The notes under the pieces are model-generated. The model had not been told where the DNA came from. It did no database searches and saw nothing but the letters and a program-made list of their open reading frames with translations. A program made the translations under genes and the position numbers. This document shows, piece after piece, positions 38,651 to 48,328 of a stretch of 64,000 bases of DNA; the first letter of the stretch is position 1, and each line of letters begins with the position of its first letter. Origin of the DNA: Holophagales bacterium (GTDB taxonomy: Bacteria; Acidobacteriota; Thermoanaerobaculia; Multivoradales; Multivoraceae); assembly GCA_009845425.1 (NCBI GenBank), contig VXZQ01000007.1, positions 124,001-188,000 of the forward strand, given 5' to 3'.

Positions 38651-39049
38651 TCAACTGTGGTCCATGTCGTAGGCCACGGCCTCGTCCTCTTCGGCGGTGC
38701 GGTAGTCGCCGTGAATGCGCACCGCCAGCGCAAGCGCCAGGGCGGTGGTGGCGACGCCGACCACGATCGCGGTCAGCATCAGCACGTGCGGCAACGGGTT
38801 CGAGTAGAGGATCTCGTGTCCTCCATGGCCGCCGGGATGGGCGGGGTCGTGCGGCACGATCGGCGCGGTGCCCCCGGTCACCTTGGCCATCGTCACGTAG
38901 AAGAGGATGGCAGCCGCCTGGAAGATGTTGAGCCCCATCACCTTCTTGATCAGGTTGTCGCGGGCGATGACGATGTAGAGCCCGACCATCATCAGCGCGA
39001 TGATCAGCCAGTAGGCCCAGAGCCCGGAGAACGACTGGACCGAACTCAC
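38651..39049 (-). CDS. mrpC: Mrp antiporter subunit C (NuoK-like)
   Basis: This 132-residue membrane protein has three hydrophobic segments and the NuoK/MrpC motifs 'VGLYIVIARDNLIKKVMGLNIFQAAAILF' (residues about 22-50) and 'DPLPHVLMLTAIVVGVA'-like 'NPLPHVLMLTAIVVGV'. A glycine-histidine-rich external loop 'HPGGHGGHE' lies between the second and third segments. It links MrpA and MrpD in the complex. Its GTG start overlaps the preceding stop as GTGA. The C-terminus is acidic ('EEDEAVAYDMDHS'). Confidence 0.92.
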   Translation of the reverse strand: MSSVQSFSGLWAYWLIIALMMVGLYIVIARDNLIKKVMGLNIFQAAAILFYVTMAKVTGGTAPIVPHDPAHPGGHGGHEILYSNPLPHVLMLTAIVVGVATTALALALAVRIHGDYRTAEEDEAVAYDMDHS

Positions 39050-39546
39050 GGCGTCCCTTCGCCCGGTTCGGCGCCCAGGGCCGGCTCCGTCGCTTCACCG
39101 TCACCGTCTAGGCGGCGGCCGACGAACGCGTAGTAGACGCGCATGATCGTCGCCGCGACGGCGATGCCGACGCCCAGTTCGATGGCGATGATGCCGAGGT
39201 GCTGGCCGTGATGGCCGGTCGTCAGCGGATCGAGCGCCGAGTAGTTCAGGAACTCCCCGCCCAGGAACATCGCCAGGATGCCGACCGCGCCGTAGAGCAG
39301 CACGCCCGCGGCCATCAGGCGCTCCGTCAGCACGACGGAAACGACCTGCCGCAGCGCCTCCACCCCGAAGGTCAGGGCGAAGATGATGAGCCCCGCGGCG
39401 AAGATGACGCCGGCCTGGAAGCCTCCGCCGGGGCCGAAGTCTCCGTGGAACTGCACGTAGAGACCGAACAGGAGAATGACCGGCACCAGAGCCCGGGCGA
39501 TGACCCGGAGGATCGGCATCTCGCGGACTCTGGACGGCGGCCTCAC
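39046..39546 (-). CDS. mrpB: Mrp antiporter subunit B
   Basis: The 166-residue protein carries 'VILLFGLYVQFHGDFGPGGGFQAGVIFAAG', whose GxxxPGGGFQ core is the signature of MrpB (residues about 22-52), and 'VEALRQVVS' and 'GVGIAVAATIMRVYY' in later membrane segments. It is a small membrane subunit of the Mrp cation/proton antiporter. GTG 39546 overlaps the preceding stop as GTGA; ATG 39519 ('MPILRVIAR') is an alternative. The C-terminal tail is acidic and not conserved. Confidence 0.92.
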   Translation of the reverse strand: MRPPSRVREMPILRVIARALVPVILLFGLYVQFHGDFGPGGGFQAGVIFAAGLIIFALTFGVEALRQVVSVVLTERLMAAGVLLYGAVGILAMFLGGEFLNYSALDPLTTGHHGQHLGIIAIELGVGIAVAATIMRVYYAFVGRRLDGDGEATEPALGAEPGEGTP

Positions 39547-40106
39547 GACTCCTCCTCGGTGCCGGCATCGCGGCGTCGCAGACCGAGTCCGCCCAGGAGC
39601 AGCGCAACTCCGACGCCGGCGGTGAAGATCACGACGACCTCACCCAGCGTGTCGTAGCCGCGAAAGCTGGCAAGGATGGCGGTGACGATGTTCGGGATGT
39701 GGATCTTCTCTTCCGTCTCGGCGATCAGGTCCGGCGCCAGGTGGTGGTGGATGACGGCGTCGGGATCGCCATAGGCCGGCATGTCCCAGGTGCCGTAGAT
39801 CAGCGCCGCGCCCGTGGCGACGACGATCACGATCGGCAGGATCCGCAGGATCCGCGTCCGTTCCTGCTGCTTCTCACGCCGCGAGGTCAGGCTGAGCGCC
39901 CCGAGGAAGAGCACCGTGCTGACGCCGGCGCCGACCGCGGCCTCGGTGAAGGCGACGTCTACGGCGTCCATCAGGACGAAGAGCCCGGCCGCGAGCAGGC
40001 TCGCGATTCCGGTCAGCATGGCGGCGGCGAACAGGTCCTTGAGTCGAGCCACGACGATGACCGTGGCGAGCAGCAGCAGCATGAGGAGGAGTTCAACCGG
40101 CGGCAT
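39543..40106 (-). CDS. MrpA C-terminal/MbhD-MbhE-like subunit (DUF4040)
   Basis: The 187-residue protein corresponds to the C-terminal part of MrpA that is separate in group 2 Mrp systems and archaeal membrane-bound hydrogenases. 'RLKDLFAAAMLTGIASLLAAG' and 'DVAFTEAAVGAGVSTVLFLGAL' are the DUF4040 (MbhD) signatures with the conserved aspartate and glutamate; the remaining part, 'AILASFRGYDTLGEVVVIFTAG', matches MbhE. So two small subunits are fused. It overlaps mrpG by 14 bases and mrpB by 4. The presence of this module without the large NuoL-like MrpA half is notable. Confidence 0.88.
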   Translation of the reverse strand: MPPVELLLMLLLLATVIVVARLKDLFAAAMLTGIASLLAAGLFVLMDAVDVAFTEAAVGAGVSTVLFLGALSLTSRREKQQERTRILRILPIVIVVATGAALIYGTWDMPAYGDPDAVIHHHLAPDLIAETEEKIHIPNIVTAILASFRGYDTLGEVVVIFTAGVGVALLLGGLGLRRRDAGTEEES

Positions 40107-40434
40107 CGCCGTCCCTCCCGGGCTCGTCTTCGATTTCGAGCTCGAGCGCCAGCCCGTGGCCGTGAGCCGCCTTGACCAGTGCGTGCGCGATCGCCGGGCT
40201 GCTGAAGAGGAGAAAGGCGAGCACCAGGACCAGCTTCAGCGTGACCATGGAGAGGCCGCCCTGGAACATCAGGCCCACGAGCATCAGTCCGGCCCCCGCG
40301 GTGTCGGTGACGCTCGCCGCGTGGGTGCGCTGGTAGAAGTCGGAGAAGCGGTGCAGACCGATGCCGCCGACGACGCAGAAGAACCCGCCGGCAACCAGCA
40401 GCACCGTGGTCACGATGTCCAGCGCGCCGTTCAT
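40093..40434 (-). CDS. mrpG: Mrp antiporter subunit G
   Basis: This 113-residue membrane protein has 'FFCVVGGIGLHRFSDFYQRTHAASVTDTAGAGLML' (residues about 18-52), the MrpG/PhaG signature with the R-x-H-A...D motif, and a third segment 'TLKLVLVLAFLLFSSPAIAHAL'. It is required for Mrp complex assembly. Its ATG overlaps the mrpF stop as ATGA, and its end overlaps the next gene by 14 bases. The tail is acidic. Confidence 0.92.
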   Translation of the reverse strand: MNGALDIVTTVLLVAGGFFCVVGGIGLHRFSDFYQRTHAASVTDTAGAGLMLVGLMFQGGLSMVTLKLVLVLAFLLFSSPAIAHALVKAAHGHGLALELEIEDEPGRDGDAAG

Positions 40435-40712
40435 GACCGGTCCGCCTTTCGGTCGTCCCTCGCCAGGTTTCCGAAGCGCGCGAAGCGCAGCACCGCCAGC
40501 GTGCCGGTGAAGTTGACCAGCGTGTAGACGATCGCGAGGTCGAGCCACTCGGGGCGCCCGGTGAGAAAGCCGGCCACCGCGATCAGCAGCACGGTCTTCG
40601 TCCCGAACATGTTGACGGCCAGGATGCGGTCGAACACGGTAGGGCCGATCGCGGCGCGGGCGAGCGCCAGGAACATCGTCACGACGATCGCCGCCATTCC
40701 CGCCACGTACAT
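40431..40712 (-). CDS. mrpF: Mrp antiporter subunit F
   Basis: The 93-residue protein has three hydrophobic segments with 'ARAAIGPTVFDRILAVNMFGTKTVLL' (residues about 18-43), the MrpF signature 'GPt..DRilA.n..gt', and 'LDLAIVYTLVNFTGTLAVLRF'. It is a small structural subunit of the antiporter. I take ATG 40712, whose first base is shared with the mrpE stop; a TTG three bases upstream is also possible. The end overlaps mrpG by 4 bases. Confidence 0.92.
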   Translation of the reverse strand: MYVAGMAAIVVTMFLALARAAIGPTVFDRILAVNMFGTKTVLLIAVAGFLTGRPEWLDLAIVYTLVNFTGTLAVLRFARFGNLARDDRKADRS

Positions 40713-41203
40713 CAATCCGGGCCTCCTTCGAGCCGCAGCACGTCACGGTCCATCGAGCCATCCATGACGTCCGCCTCGCTCTCCGCGTCGAGGGCGTAGA
40801 CGAGCAGTTCGTCGTCCCGGAGGTCCAGGGTGATCGTCCCGGGGGTGAGGGTAATGAAGTTCGCGTAGAGGACCTGGCCGAAGGACGTCTTCTGGCTCGC
40901 GGGCACGCGCCGGAGACGGGTGTGGAGTTCGATCTTCGGCGCCAGGATGAGCTTCGTGGTGTGGAGGTTGGCGGCCGCCACCTTGAGCGCGAAGGCGACC
41001 AGGAACCTCGGCAGCCGCAGCCAGGAGGAGGCGCGGAAGAACTCGGAATCGCCGCCCGCCGCCCGGTCGAGGGCGACGTAGAGGCGCCAGACGAACGCTA
41101 CGGAGACGACGCCGAAGGCGAAGATCAGCCACTCGTGCACGGTGTACGGCCCGGACAGGGACAGCCACACCGCCGCCAGTAGCGCGAGGACGCCCAGTCT
41201 CAC
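40712..41203 (-). CDS. mrpE: Mrp antiporter subunit E, first gene of the operon
   Basis: The 163-residue product has two N-terminal membrane segments followed by a cytoplasmic domain. 'RFLVAFALKVAAANLHTTKLIL' and 'ANFITLTPGTITLDL' are the MrpE signatures (the latter is 'N.iTLTPGT.t.d'). The final 30 residues are acidic. The start is GTG with a GGAG about 10 bases upstream. It opens an operon in the order E, F, G, MbhD/E-like, B, C, D, D2. Expression control is not evident; the 135-base region upstream holds the terminator-like hairpin of the preceding operon. Confidence 0.9.
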   Translation of the reverse strand: MRLGVLALLAAVWLSLSGPYTVHEWLIFAFGVVSVAFVWRLYVALDRAAGGDSEFFRASSWLRLPRFLVAFALKVAAANLHTTKLILAPKIELHTRLRRVPASQKTSFGQVLYANFITLTPGTITLDLRDDELLVYALDAESEADVMDGSMDRDVLRLEGGPD

Positions 41204-41289
41204 GGCGGCGTCGGCTCCGGCCGCTCGGGCCAGCTAGAGCCGCCAAACCTGTCGCAGGCTCCATGTTTGGCCCCAGCCCCCACCTCGCC

Positions 41290-41340
41290 AGGAGCTTGCG
41301 CGGCAGCACTTGCTCGCGGCGTTTCGCCGCGCAAGCTCCT
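41290..41340. terminator. Long hairpin after the S9 peptidase-lipoprotein operon
   Basis: Perfect 15-base arms, 41290-41304 and 41326-41340, enclose a 21-base loop that can itself form a short GCGGC/GCCGC stem with the 3' arm. The 3' arm overlaps the stop codon of the lipoprotein gene on the minus strand. The strong stem suggests a terminator or mRNA-end protector, or a mobile palindromic repeat. Rest of the gap to the mrpE start (41204-41289) shows nothing else. Confidence 0.55.
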
Positions 41341-41770
41341 AGCCGTCCGCATACGACTGCTTCCCCTTCAGGATGGTCAGGCTCCATTTGCCGGTGGCCC
41401 GGATTCTGAGCGTGTGGACACCCGCTTCCGGCACGAAGAAGGTCGTGATCCCCGACCACTCTTCCGCGTTCTGCGAGATGTCGACTGGCGGTCCCACGGA
41501 GAACACACCGCGGTTGTCTTCGACGGAGGCGGTGGCAGTGTGGTCGCCGCCGGCCATCTGGAACCGTACCGTGGCGTTGCCTTCGCCCTCGATGCAGCCA
41601 ACACCGCAGGGTTTCGGCGGCGGCGCCGGCGCCGGCGGCTTCCACGTCGGGCGTTCGACGACGGGCGGGGCGGGTTCGACAGCGTCCTCGGCGCATCCGG
41701 CCATGCCGAGCGCCAGGAGGCCGGCGAGCACGCGGATGCCCGCCCCGGCAAGCGGGAAACGTCGTTTCAC
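41339..41770 (-). CDS. Lipoprotein of unknown function
   Basis: I do not recognise a family. The 143-residue protein has a lipoprotein signal ending in the lipobox 'LGMAGC' (cysteine near residue 26), then a proline-rich linker ('PAPPVVERPTWKPPAPAPPP') and a beta-rich domain with 'RFQMAGGDHTATASVED' and 'FFVPEAGVHTLRIRATG'. A Cys pair in 'PCGVGCIEG' may form a disulfide. The domain resembles small jelly-roll or carbohydrate-binding folds but the match is weak. GTG 41770 overlaps the stop codon of the S9 peptidase as GTGA, so the two are made together and may act at the same place in the periplasm. Confidence 0.7.
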   Translation of the reverse strand: MKRRFPLAGAGIRVLAGLLALGMAGCAEDAVEPAPPVVERPTWKPPAPAPPPKPCGVGCIEGEGNATVRFQMAGGDHTATASVEDNRGVFSVGPPVDISQNAEEWSGITTFFVPEAGVHTLRIRATGKWSLTILKGKQSYADG

Positions 41771-43908
41771 TCTCCGCCGCCCGTCGACTCGGCGTCCGGG
41801 GTTGCGGCTTCCTCGTCGGCGTCGTCGCCGCTCTCGGCCCAGGGCAGGTAGGCGGCGTAGTCGAGCTCGTGCGGCGGCGGGTCGCCGCCGGGGCCCTGGA
41901 GGTAGTGCTCCATCCAGCGCAGCGTACGAAGCATGTAGTCGAGGCGGGCCGCCGAGCGCCGGTTGCCGTGGCCCTCGCCGGGGTAGAGGACCAGCCGCAC
42001 GGGCGCCTGCCCGAGGGTCTTCAGGTGCCGGTGGAGCTCCAGCGACTGGCTGGGATGGACCCGGGGGTCCTCCTTGCCGTGCAGGATCAGGGTCGGCGTG
42101 CGGTTGCGCTTGACGTAGTAGATGGGGCTGCTCTTCTCGAAGTAGTCCCAGTCGTCCCAGAGCGTGGTGCGGTGATGGACCAGTTCCATCTCCAGCGGGA
42201 TGTCCGTCGTCCCCAGCTTGGAGATGTTGTTCGAGATGCCGACGAAGGGAATCGCCGCGGCGAAACGGTCGGAGTAGTAGGTCGCGCCCCAGGCCGAGGC
42301 GTAGCCGCCGTAGGAGCCGCCGGTGATGCCGACCCGGTCGCCGTCGACGAGGCCGATCTCGATCAGGTGGTCGACCGCGACGATCAGGTCGTCGAACTCG
42401 GGACCGGCGGCCGCGTGTTGGCCGAGCTTCGAGAACTCGACGCCGCGGCCCGTGCTGCCGCGGTAGTTCGGGTAGAAGGAGGCGAAGCCGCGGGCGGCGG
42501 CGAGCTGCGCGAAGTTCGAGTAGCTGGTCAGCCATCCGTTGCTGTGGTGGCTCTCAGGGCCGCCGTGGACGAACAGGATCAGCGGATAGCGCCGGCCCTC
42601 CTCGTAGCCGAGCGGGTAGATCAGCAACCCCTCGAGCTCGAGTCCGTCCGGCGCTACGTGCCGGACGACCTCCTGGGGGGCGAGGTCGACGTCGTCGAGC
42701 CAGGGGTTCGAGTTCGTCATCCGCACCGGCGGCGCCCGCGGCTCCGCCGGGTCGTAGCGGTAGATCTCTCTCGGATGGTCGGGGCTGTCCGCGACCAGCG
42801 CCGCCGCGCCGCCGCCGCGCGGCAGCCTGAAGCTGAGGCCGATCGGGCCGCCCGGTTCGATCAGGGTTTCCGCCTCGCCGCCGGTGGACACCCTGCCCAG
42901 GGTGCTCCAGACGCCGACGGAGGCGGTGTACAGGAGGTGCTCGTCGTCCTCCCAGGCGAACGAGGCGACGTGACCCTCGAGTTCCGGCAGCAGATCGCTG
43001 AAGGCGTCTGCGCCGCCTACGAGCATCAGTCTGCCGGCCGCCGGGTCGTGCTGGTCGGCGGCCGATACGGCGGCGACCTGCTCGCCGTTCGGGCTGAACC
43101 CGATCTGGCCTAGCTTGCCGATCGCCTTGACCTTCGAGACCACGGGGAAGTCGTCCGTCGACGCGTCCACGATCACGACGGACTTGCTCGTGTAGGAGTC
43201 GTCGATCAGGGCGGTCGGCGTGGTCACCGCGGCGAGGCGTTGGCCGCCGGGGCTCCAGACGGCGGAGATGACGTGCCCGTCGACCGACTCGACCAGGACG
43301 GGCTTCGACTCGCCGTCGCTACGGTCGGCATCGAGCGCCGGAACGTCCGCGATCCAGAGCCGGGTCAGGGGCCGGTCCTCCTCGTAGATCTCCTGGTTGA
43401 AGCCCTTCTCGCGGAGCGTCTTCAGTTCCTTAGCGGTTTCCTGGCGGGCCAGGAACGCGACCCGGCTGCCGTCCGGCGACAGGACGTAGGAGCCGACGCC
43501 GTTCGCGTGCTCGACCAGCTTGCGGCTTTCGCCGCCGCCGACCGGGATGCCGTAGAGGGCGGAGGCCTTGTCCGAGCCGCGGCGCGAGGTGAACAGGATC
43601 TCGTCGTTGCCGCGGAAGCTGGGCCGGCCGACGTTCACGGGGCCGGCGACGAAGGGCCGGGAGGATCCGGGCTCGGCCATGTCAAGCACGTGCAGTTCGG
43701 TCCACGAGCCGCCGCTGTCCTCGTCCAGCGGCCGCCTCGGGACGCTCAGCAGGTAGGCCGCGAGACTGCCGTCGGCCGACACCTCTACCGTGCCGACGCT
43801 GCGCAGCGTGGCGATGTGGTGCGGCTCGATCGGGTTCGTCTCCTGGGCCGTGACTGCGACCGGCGCGGCCAGTGCGACGGCGACGGTGAAAGCGATGTTC
43901 CGGTTCAT
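41767..43908 (-). CDS. Secreted S9-family prolyl oligopeptidase-like peptidase
   Basis: The 713-residue protein has a signal peptide 'MNRNIAFTVAVALAAPVAVTA'-like (21 residues, cleavage before Q-E) and a beta-propeller N-terminal half followed by an alpha/beta hydrolase. The catalytic serine is in 'GITGGSYGGYASAWG', the aspartate in 'LHGKEDPRVHPSQS' and the histidine in 'YPGEGHGNRRSAARLDY', the full triad of S9 peptidases. It should cleave oligopeptides, often after proline or dipeptides, in the periplasm. A strong AGGAGAGAG site precedes ATG 43908. It lies 13 bases after the adenosine-kinase-like gene. Confidence 0.92.
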   Translation of the reverse strand: MNRNIAFTVAVALAAPVAVTAQETNPIEPHHIATLRSVGTVEVSADGSLAAYLLSVPRRPLDEDSGGSWTELHVLDMAEPGSSRPFVAGPVNVGRPSFRGNDEILFTSRRGSDKASALYGIPVGGGESRKLVEHANGVGSYVLSPDGSRVAFLARQETAKELKTLREKGFNQEIYEEDRPLTRLWIADVPALDADRSDGESKPVLVESVDGHVISAVWSPGGQRLAAVTTPTALIDDSYTSKSVVIVDASTDDFPVVSKVKAIGKLGQIGFSPNGEQVAAVSAADQHDPAAGRLMLVGGADAFSDLLPELEGHVASFAWEDDEHLLYTASVGVWSTLGRVSTGGEAETLIEPGGPIGLSFRLPRGGGAAALVADSPDHPREIYRYDPAEPRAPPVRMTNSNPWLDDVDLAPQEVVRHVAPDGLELEGLLIYPLGYEEGRRYPLILFVHGGPESHHSNGWLTSYSNFAQLAAARGFASFYPNYRGSTGRGVEFSKLGQHAAAGPEFDDLIVAVDHLIEIGLVDGDRVGITGGSYGGYASAWGATYYSDRFAAAIPFVGISNNISKLGTTDIPLEMELVHHRTTLWDDWDYFEKSSPIYYVKRNRTPTLILHGKEDPRVHPSQSLELHRHLKTLGQAPVRLVLYPGEGHGNRRSAARLDYMLRTLRWMEHYLQGPGGDPPPHELDYAAYLPWAESGDDADEEAATPDAESTGGGE

Positions 43909-43921
43909 GGTCTCTCTCCTG

Positions 43922-44974
43922 TCATTGGACCGCCGCGGCCTGCCGCTGTTCGATCGCCGTTAGCCGTTCCCGGATGTCGGGCGACAGCTTGACGCCCAGG
44001 TGCGTGATCGTATCCGCCGCCATGGCGATGCCGATCTCGCAGCAGGTGCGGATCGACAGCCCCCGCAGCAGGCCGTAGAGGAAACCGGCGGCGAAGCAGT
44101 CGCCGGCGCCGGTCGTGTCGACAACGTCGACCTGGTGCGCGGGAACGCGGTGGACTTCGTCGCCGCGGCGCACCCAGGCGCCGCGGACACCGTCCTTGAC
44201 CGCGACCACATCGATCGTCTTCGCCAGCTCGCGGGCCGCGGCTTCCGGCCCGAGACCGGTCATCATCCGCGCCTCCTCGGCGTTGGCGAACAGGATGTCG
44301 AAACCTTGCTCCTTGTGCCGCATGAGGTGGTCGCGCGAGCGGCGGACCGCGAACGGATCGGCGACGTCGATTGCCAGTTTGGCCCCGGCAGCACGGGCGA
44401 CTTCGATGGCGTGTTCGATCGCGTCGATCTGGTTCGGGGTGTCCCAGATGTAACCCGTGGTGAAGAAGATACGGGACTTCCGGACGTCCTCCTCGGGCAC
44501 GTGCTCCGGGCGGTACTTCCGGCAGACGCCCAGGTGCGTGTTCATCGTCCGCTCGCCGTCGGGCGTCACAAGGACGACCGACGTGCCGGTGACGCCGTCG
44601 ATCCGCGCCAGCCGGTTCCGGACCCGGCTCGCGTTCAGACCGCGCTCGAACAGGCGGCCGGTGTCGTCGCCGGCGACCGCCGAGCTGTAGCTCGCGTCCA
44701 CGCCCAGCAGGGACGCGGCCCGCAGCACGTTGGCGCAGGAACCGCCGGCCTCGATCTCGGGTTGCAGGATCTCGCCGTCGCGGTTCAGCACGTGATCGAG
44801 GATCGCCTCCTGCTCCTCCGCGGTGACGAGCTTCATGATCCCCTTGTCGAGGCCCATCTCGTCGAGGTGCCGGTCCTCTACCCGGACCAGGAGGTCGAGG
44901 ATCGCGTTCTCGATCCCGACCAGTTCGGGGTGGGCCCCTTCGCGGCCGGTTCCTGCCCGCGGCGGCTTCGCCAC
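43922..44974 (-). CDS. PfkB-family kinase, adenosine kinase-like
   Basis: The 350-residue kinase shows 'VGIENAILDLLVRVED' at the start, 'EAGGSCANVLRAASLLG' (usually G-G-S-A-N) and 'SSAVAGDDTGRLFE', then 'VDVVDTTGAGDCFAAGF' with the catalytic aspartate and anion hole of the PfkB family. The first motif is typical of the adenosine kinase branch, which phosphorylates adenosine or similar nucleosides with ATP. It starts at GTG, 7 bases after the acyl-CoA-ligase-like gene, and is followed by the S9 peptidase 13 bases on. A link between these genes is not evident from the sequences. Confidence 0.85.
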   Translation of the reverse strand: MAKPPRAGTGREGAHPELVGIENAILDLLVRVEDRHLDEMGLDKGIMKLVTAEEQEAILDHVLNRDGEILQPEIEAGGSCANVLRAASLLGVDASYSSAVAGDDTGRLFERGLNASRVRNRLARIDGVTGTSVVLVTPDGERTMNTHLGVCRKYRPEHVPEEDVRKSRIFFTTGYIWDTPNQIDAIEHAIEVARAAGAKLAIDVADPFAVRRSRDHLMRHKEQGFDILFANAEEARMMTGLGPEAAARELAKTIDVVAVKDGVRGAWVRRGDEVHRVPAHQVDVVDTTGAGDCFAAGFLYGLLRGLSIRTCCEIGIAMAADTITHLGVKLSPDIRERLTAIEQRQAAAVQ

Positions 44975-44981
44975 GGTCCGC

Positions 44982-46511
<1,530 letters not shown>

Positions 46512-46565
46512 TGTGGGCGGGGCTTCTGCCGGGGAGCGAACCGGCGCGCACTTTATCAACGTCTG

Positions 46566-46571
46566 TAGACT
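46566..46571 (+). promoter_or_regulatory. -10 box (TAGACT) for a leaderless S1/P1 nuclease message
   Basis: TAGACT ends exactly six bases before ATG 46578 and no Shine-Dalgarno sequence lies between. It is one of four exact six-base cases in the window. Confidence 0.55.
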
Positions 46572-46577
46572 CCTCTC

Positions 46578-47630
46578 ATGCGCTCCCAACGAGTCGTTCT
46601 GGCCGCACTCGCGGCCGCCCTCCTGGCCGGCGCGCCCAGCCATGCCTGGAACGACTTCGGCCACGAGGTCGTGGCCCGCATCGCGTGGCAGGAACTCGAA
46701 CCTGAGGTCCGTAGCCGGGTCCTGGCGTTGTTCCGACAGGCGCCTCGGGACAGCCTGATGCACTGCCTCGATCTGAACCAGGATCGGCGTCGGGGCTGCG
46801 GGCGGTTCGCTTATCGCTTGAGGGACGCTGACAGCGCCGAAGATGCCGACCGCATCCTGTTCGAGCGGGCCGCCTACTGGCCCGATCTGGCGCGGCAGCT
46901 GGACAAGTACAACCGTCCGACCTGGCACTACATCGGCTGGACCTGGCGGCAGGGCGCCGACGGGACCGCCCACGACACGGATCTGCCGGTGCCCGAGCCG
47001 AATGCCGTGAGCCAGTTGGTCGAACTCGCGCGCTCGGTCGCCGACACTTCCGGCCGGCCGGGCAAGCGCGCCATCCATCTGGCCTGGATCTTCCACCTCG
47101 TAGGCGACGTCCACCAGCCCCTTCACGCCGCGTCCCGGGTCACGGAGCGGCGCGACGAACGGGAAGGCGATCGTGGCGGCAACGGTTTCGGTCTTGACCA
47201 GTGGAACCGCAACCTCCACGCCTTCTGGGATGGCGCCCTCGACGGCCGGTTCAGGGCTGAACACAGGGATCGGGCCCTGGCTCGACTCGACGCGCCTACC
47301 GACGGGCCGCCGCCCGAGCAGTTCTGGAGGTTCTTCGGAGAGGCCCGCGACCGAGAGTACGAGGCCCACAAGGACCGGGTCGCAGCCGAGGCTCGCGCGC
47401 GTCACCCGCTCGACGACGCCGTCCGGGCCAGCCTCAAGTCAGGTGATTTCGAAGCCTGGGCAGCGGAGTCCAACCGGATCGTCCGGAACGCCCTCTATCC
47501 TCCCGACCTCGAACGGGGCCAGGCACCGTCCGGCGCCTATGCCGACCGGGCCTACGACATCTCCCTACAGCGCGCCGCCCTCGCCGGTTATCGCCTGGCT
47601 GACCTGCTCACCAACCTCCTGGCGCCGTAG
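46578..47630 (+). CDS. Secreted S1/P1-family nuclease
   Basis: This 350-residue zinc nuclease is exported: the signal peptide ends so that the mature protein begins 'WNDFGHEVVARIA', where the N-terminal tryptophan amine and the nearby histidine are zinc ligands in this family. 'TWHYIGWTW', 'HLVGDVHQPLHAAS' (H-x-x-G-D-x-H-Q-P-L-H), 'GDRGGNGF' and 'NLHAFWDGAL' complete the three-zinc site. It should degrade single-stranded DNA or RNA, or mononucleotide 3'-phosphates, in the periplasm for nutrient scavenging. The end of the gene overlaps no other gene; the RNA ligase follows after 64 bases. Confidence 0.9.
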   Translation: MRSQRVVLAALAAALLAGAPSHAWNDFGHEVVARIAWQELEPEVRSRVLALFRQAPRDSLMHCLDLNQDRRRGCGRFAYRLRDADSAEDADRILFERAAYWPDLARQLDKYNRPTWHYIGWTWRQGADGTAHDTDLPVPEPNAVSQLVELARSVADTSGRPGKRAIHLAWIFHLVGDVHQPLHAASRVTERRDEREGDRGGNGFGLDQWNRNLHAFWDGALDGRFRAEHRDRALARLDAPTDGPPPEQFWRFFGEARDREYEAHKDRVAAEARARHPLDDAVRASLKSGDFEAWAAESNRIVRNALYPPDLERGQAPSGAYADRAYDISLQRAALAGYRLADLLTNLLAP

Positions 47631-47676
47631 GCGCATCTCACGATCGCTTCCGTGCGCTGCCGCGCCACTACGGGCT

Positions 47677-47693
47677 GCGGGGAGTAACCCCGC
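47677..47693 (+). other. Hairpin covering the thpR ribosome binding site
   Basis: GCGGGG and CCCCGC pair around AGTAA, directly before the TTG start at 47695. The GGGGAG ribosome binding site is in the stem and loop, so translation may be limited or coupled to something that melts the hairpin. It could also act as a terminator for the nuclease transcript. Confidence 0.4.
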
Positions 47694-47694
47694 G

Positions 47695-48249
47695 TTGCCC
47701 CGCCTGTTCGTTGCCCTCGATCTGCCTCCGGAGTTGAAGGCGGCTGTCCGAAGCCTGCAGTTCGGCGTTCGCAACGCCCGCTGGCTGGACGACGCCGGTC
47801 TGCATCTCACGCTGGCGTTCGTCGGCGAGGTCGACGGTTCGGCCGTGGAGCGGGTCGAAGGTGCTCTGGCCGAGGTCGAGGCCGACCCGATCCATGTCGA
47901 ACTTCACGGCCTCGGCTGCTTTCCCGGACGCGGTGCCCCGCGGGTGCTCTGGACGGGCGCGTCGCCGAAGGCCGAGCTTGCAGACCTTGCCAGTGCCGTT
48001 ACGCGGGGCCTACGGCGGGCCGGCGTGGCTCTGAAGCGCCGGAGATTCACTCCCCACGTCAGCCTGGTTCGATTCCGCCGGCCGCCGCCGCGCGTTGACC
48101 TGGAGAGGTACCTGGCGGCCCACTCCCTCTTCCGGAGCCCAGTCTGCGAAGTCGCTTCGTTCCATCTGTACTCGAGCATCCTGCACCCGTCGGGAGCGCG
48201 CTACACGATCGAGGCGACCTACCCGCTGGGACCGTTCGTCCGCCACTGA
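47695..48249 (+). CDS. thpR: RNA 2',3'-cyclic phosphodiesterase (2'-5' RNA ligase family)
   Basis: The 184-residue protein is a 2H phosphoesterase: 'LPRLFVALDLPPELKAAV' at the start, the first H-x-T motif in 'LHLTLAFVGEVDG' and the second, H-x-S, in 'FTPHVSLVRFRRP'. It opens RNA 2',3'-cyclic phosphates and can join tRNA halves. The natural start is TTG 47695 because the ThpR-like sequence begins there; the GGGGAG site eight bases upstream lies in a hairpin. It is 64 bases downstream of the nuclease gene and is followed by a regulatory-looking region before a lipoprotein gene. Confidence 0.88.
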   Translation: MPRLFVALDLPPELKAAVRSLQFGVRNARWLDDAGLHLTLAFVGEVDGSAVERVEGALAEVEADPIHVELHGLGCFPGRGAPRVLWTGASPKAELADLASAVTRGLRRAGVALKRRRFTPHVSLVRFRRPPPRVDLERYLAAHSLFRSPVCEVASFHLYSSILHPSGARYTIEATYPLGPFVRH

Positions 48250-48328
48250 GCGCGACGGCCGGGCGATACGGGTCGCTGTTGGGCGACGATAGGGCGACGG
48301 GTCTCCTGGCACGTCGGTTGCACTGGGG

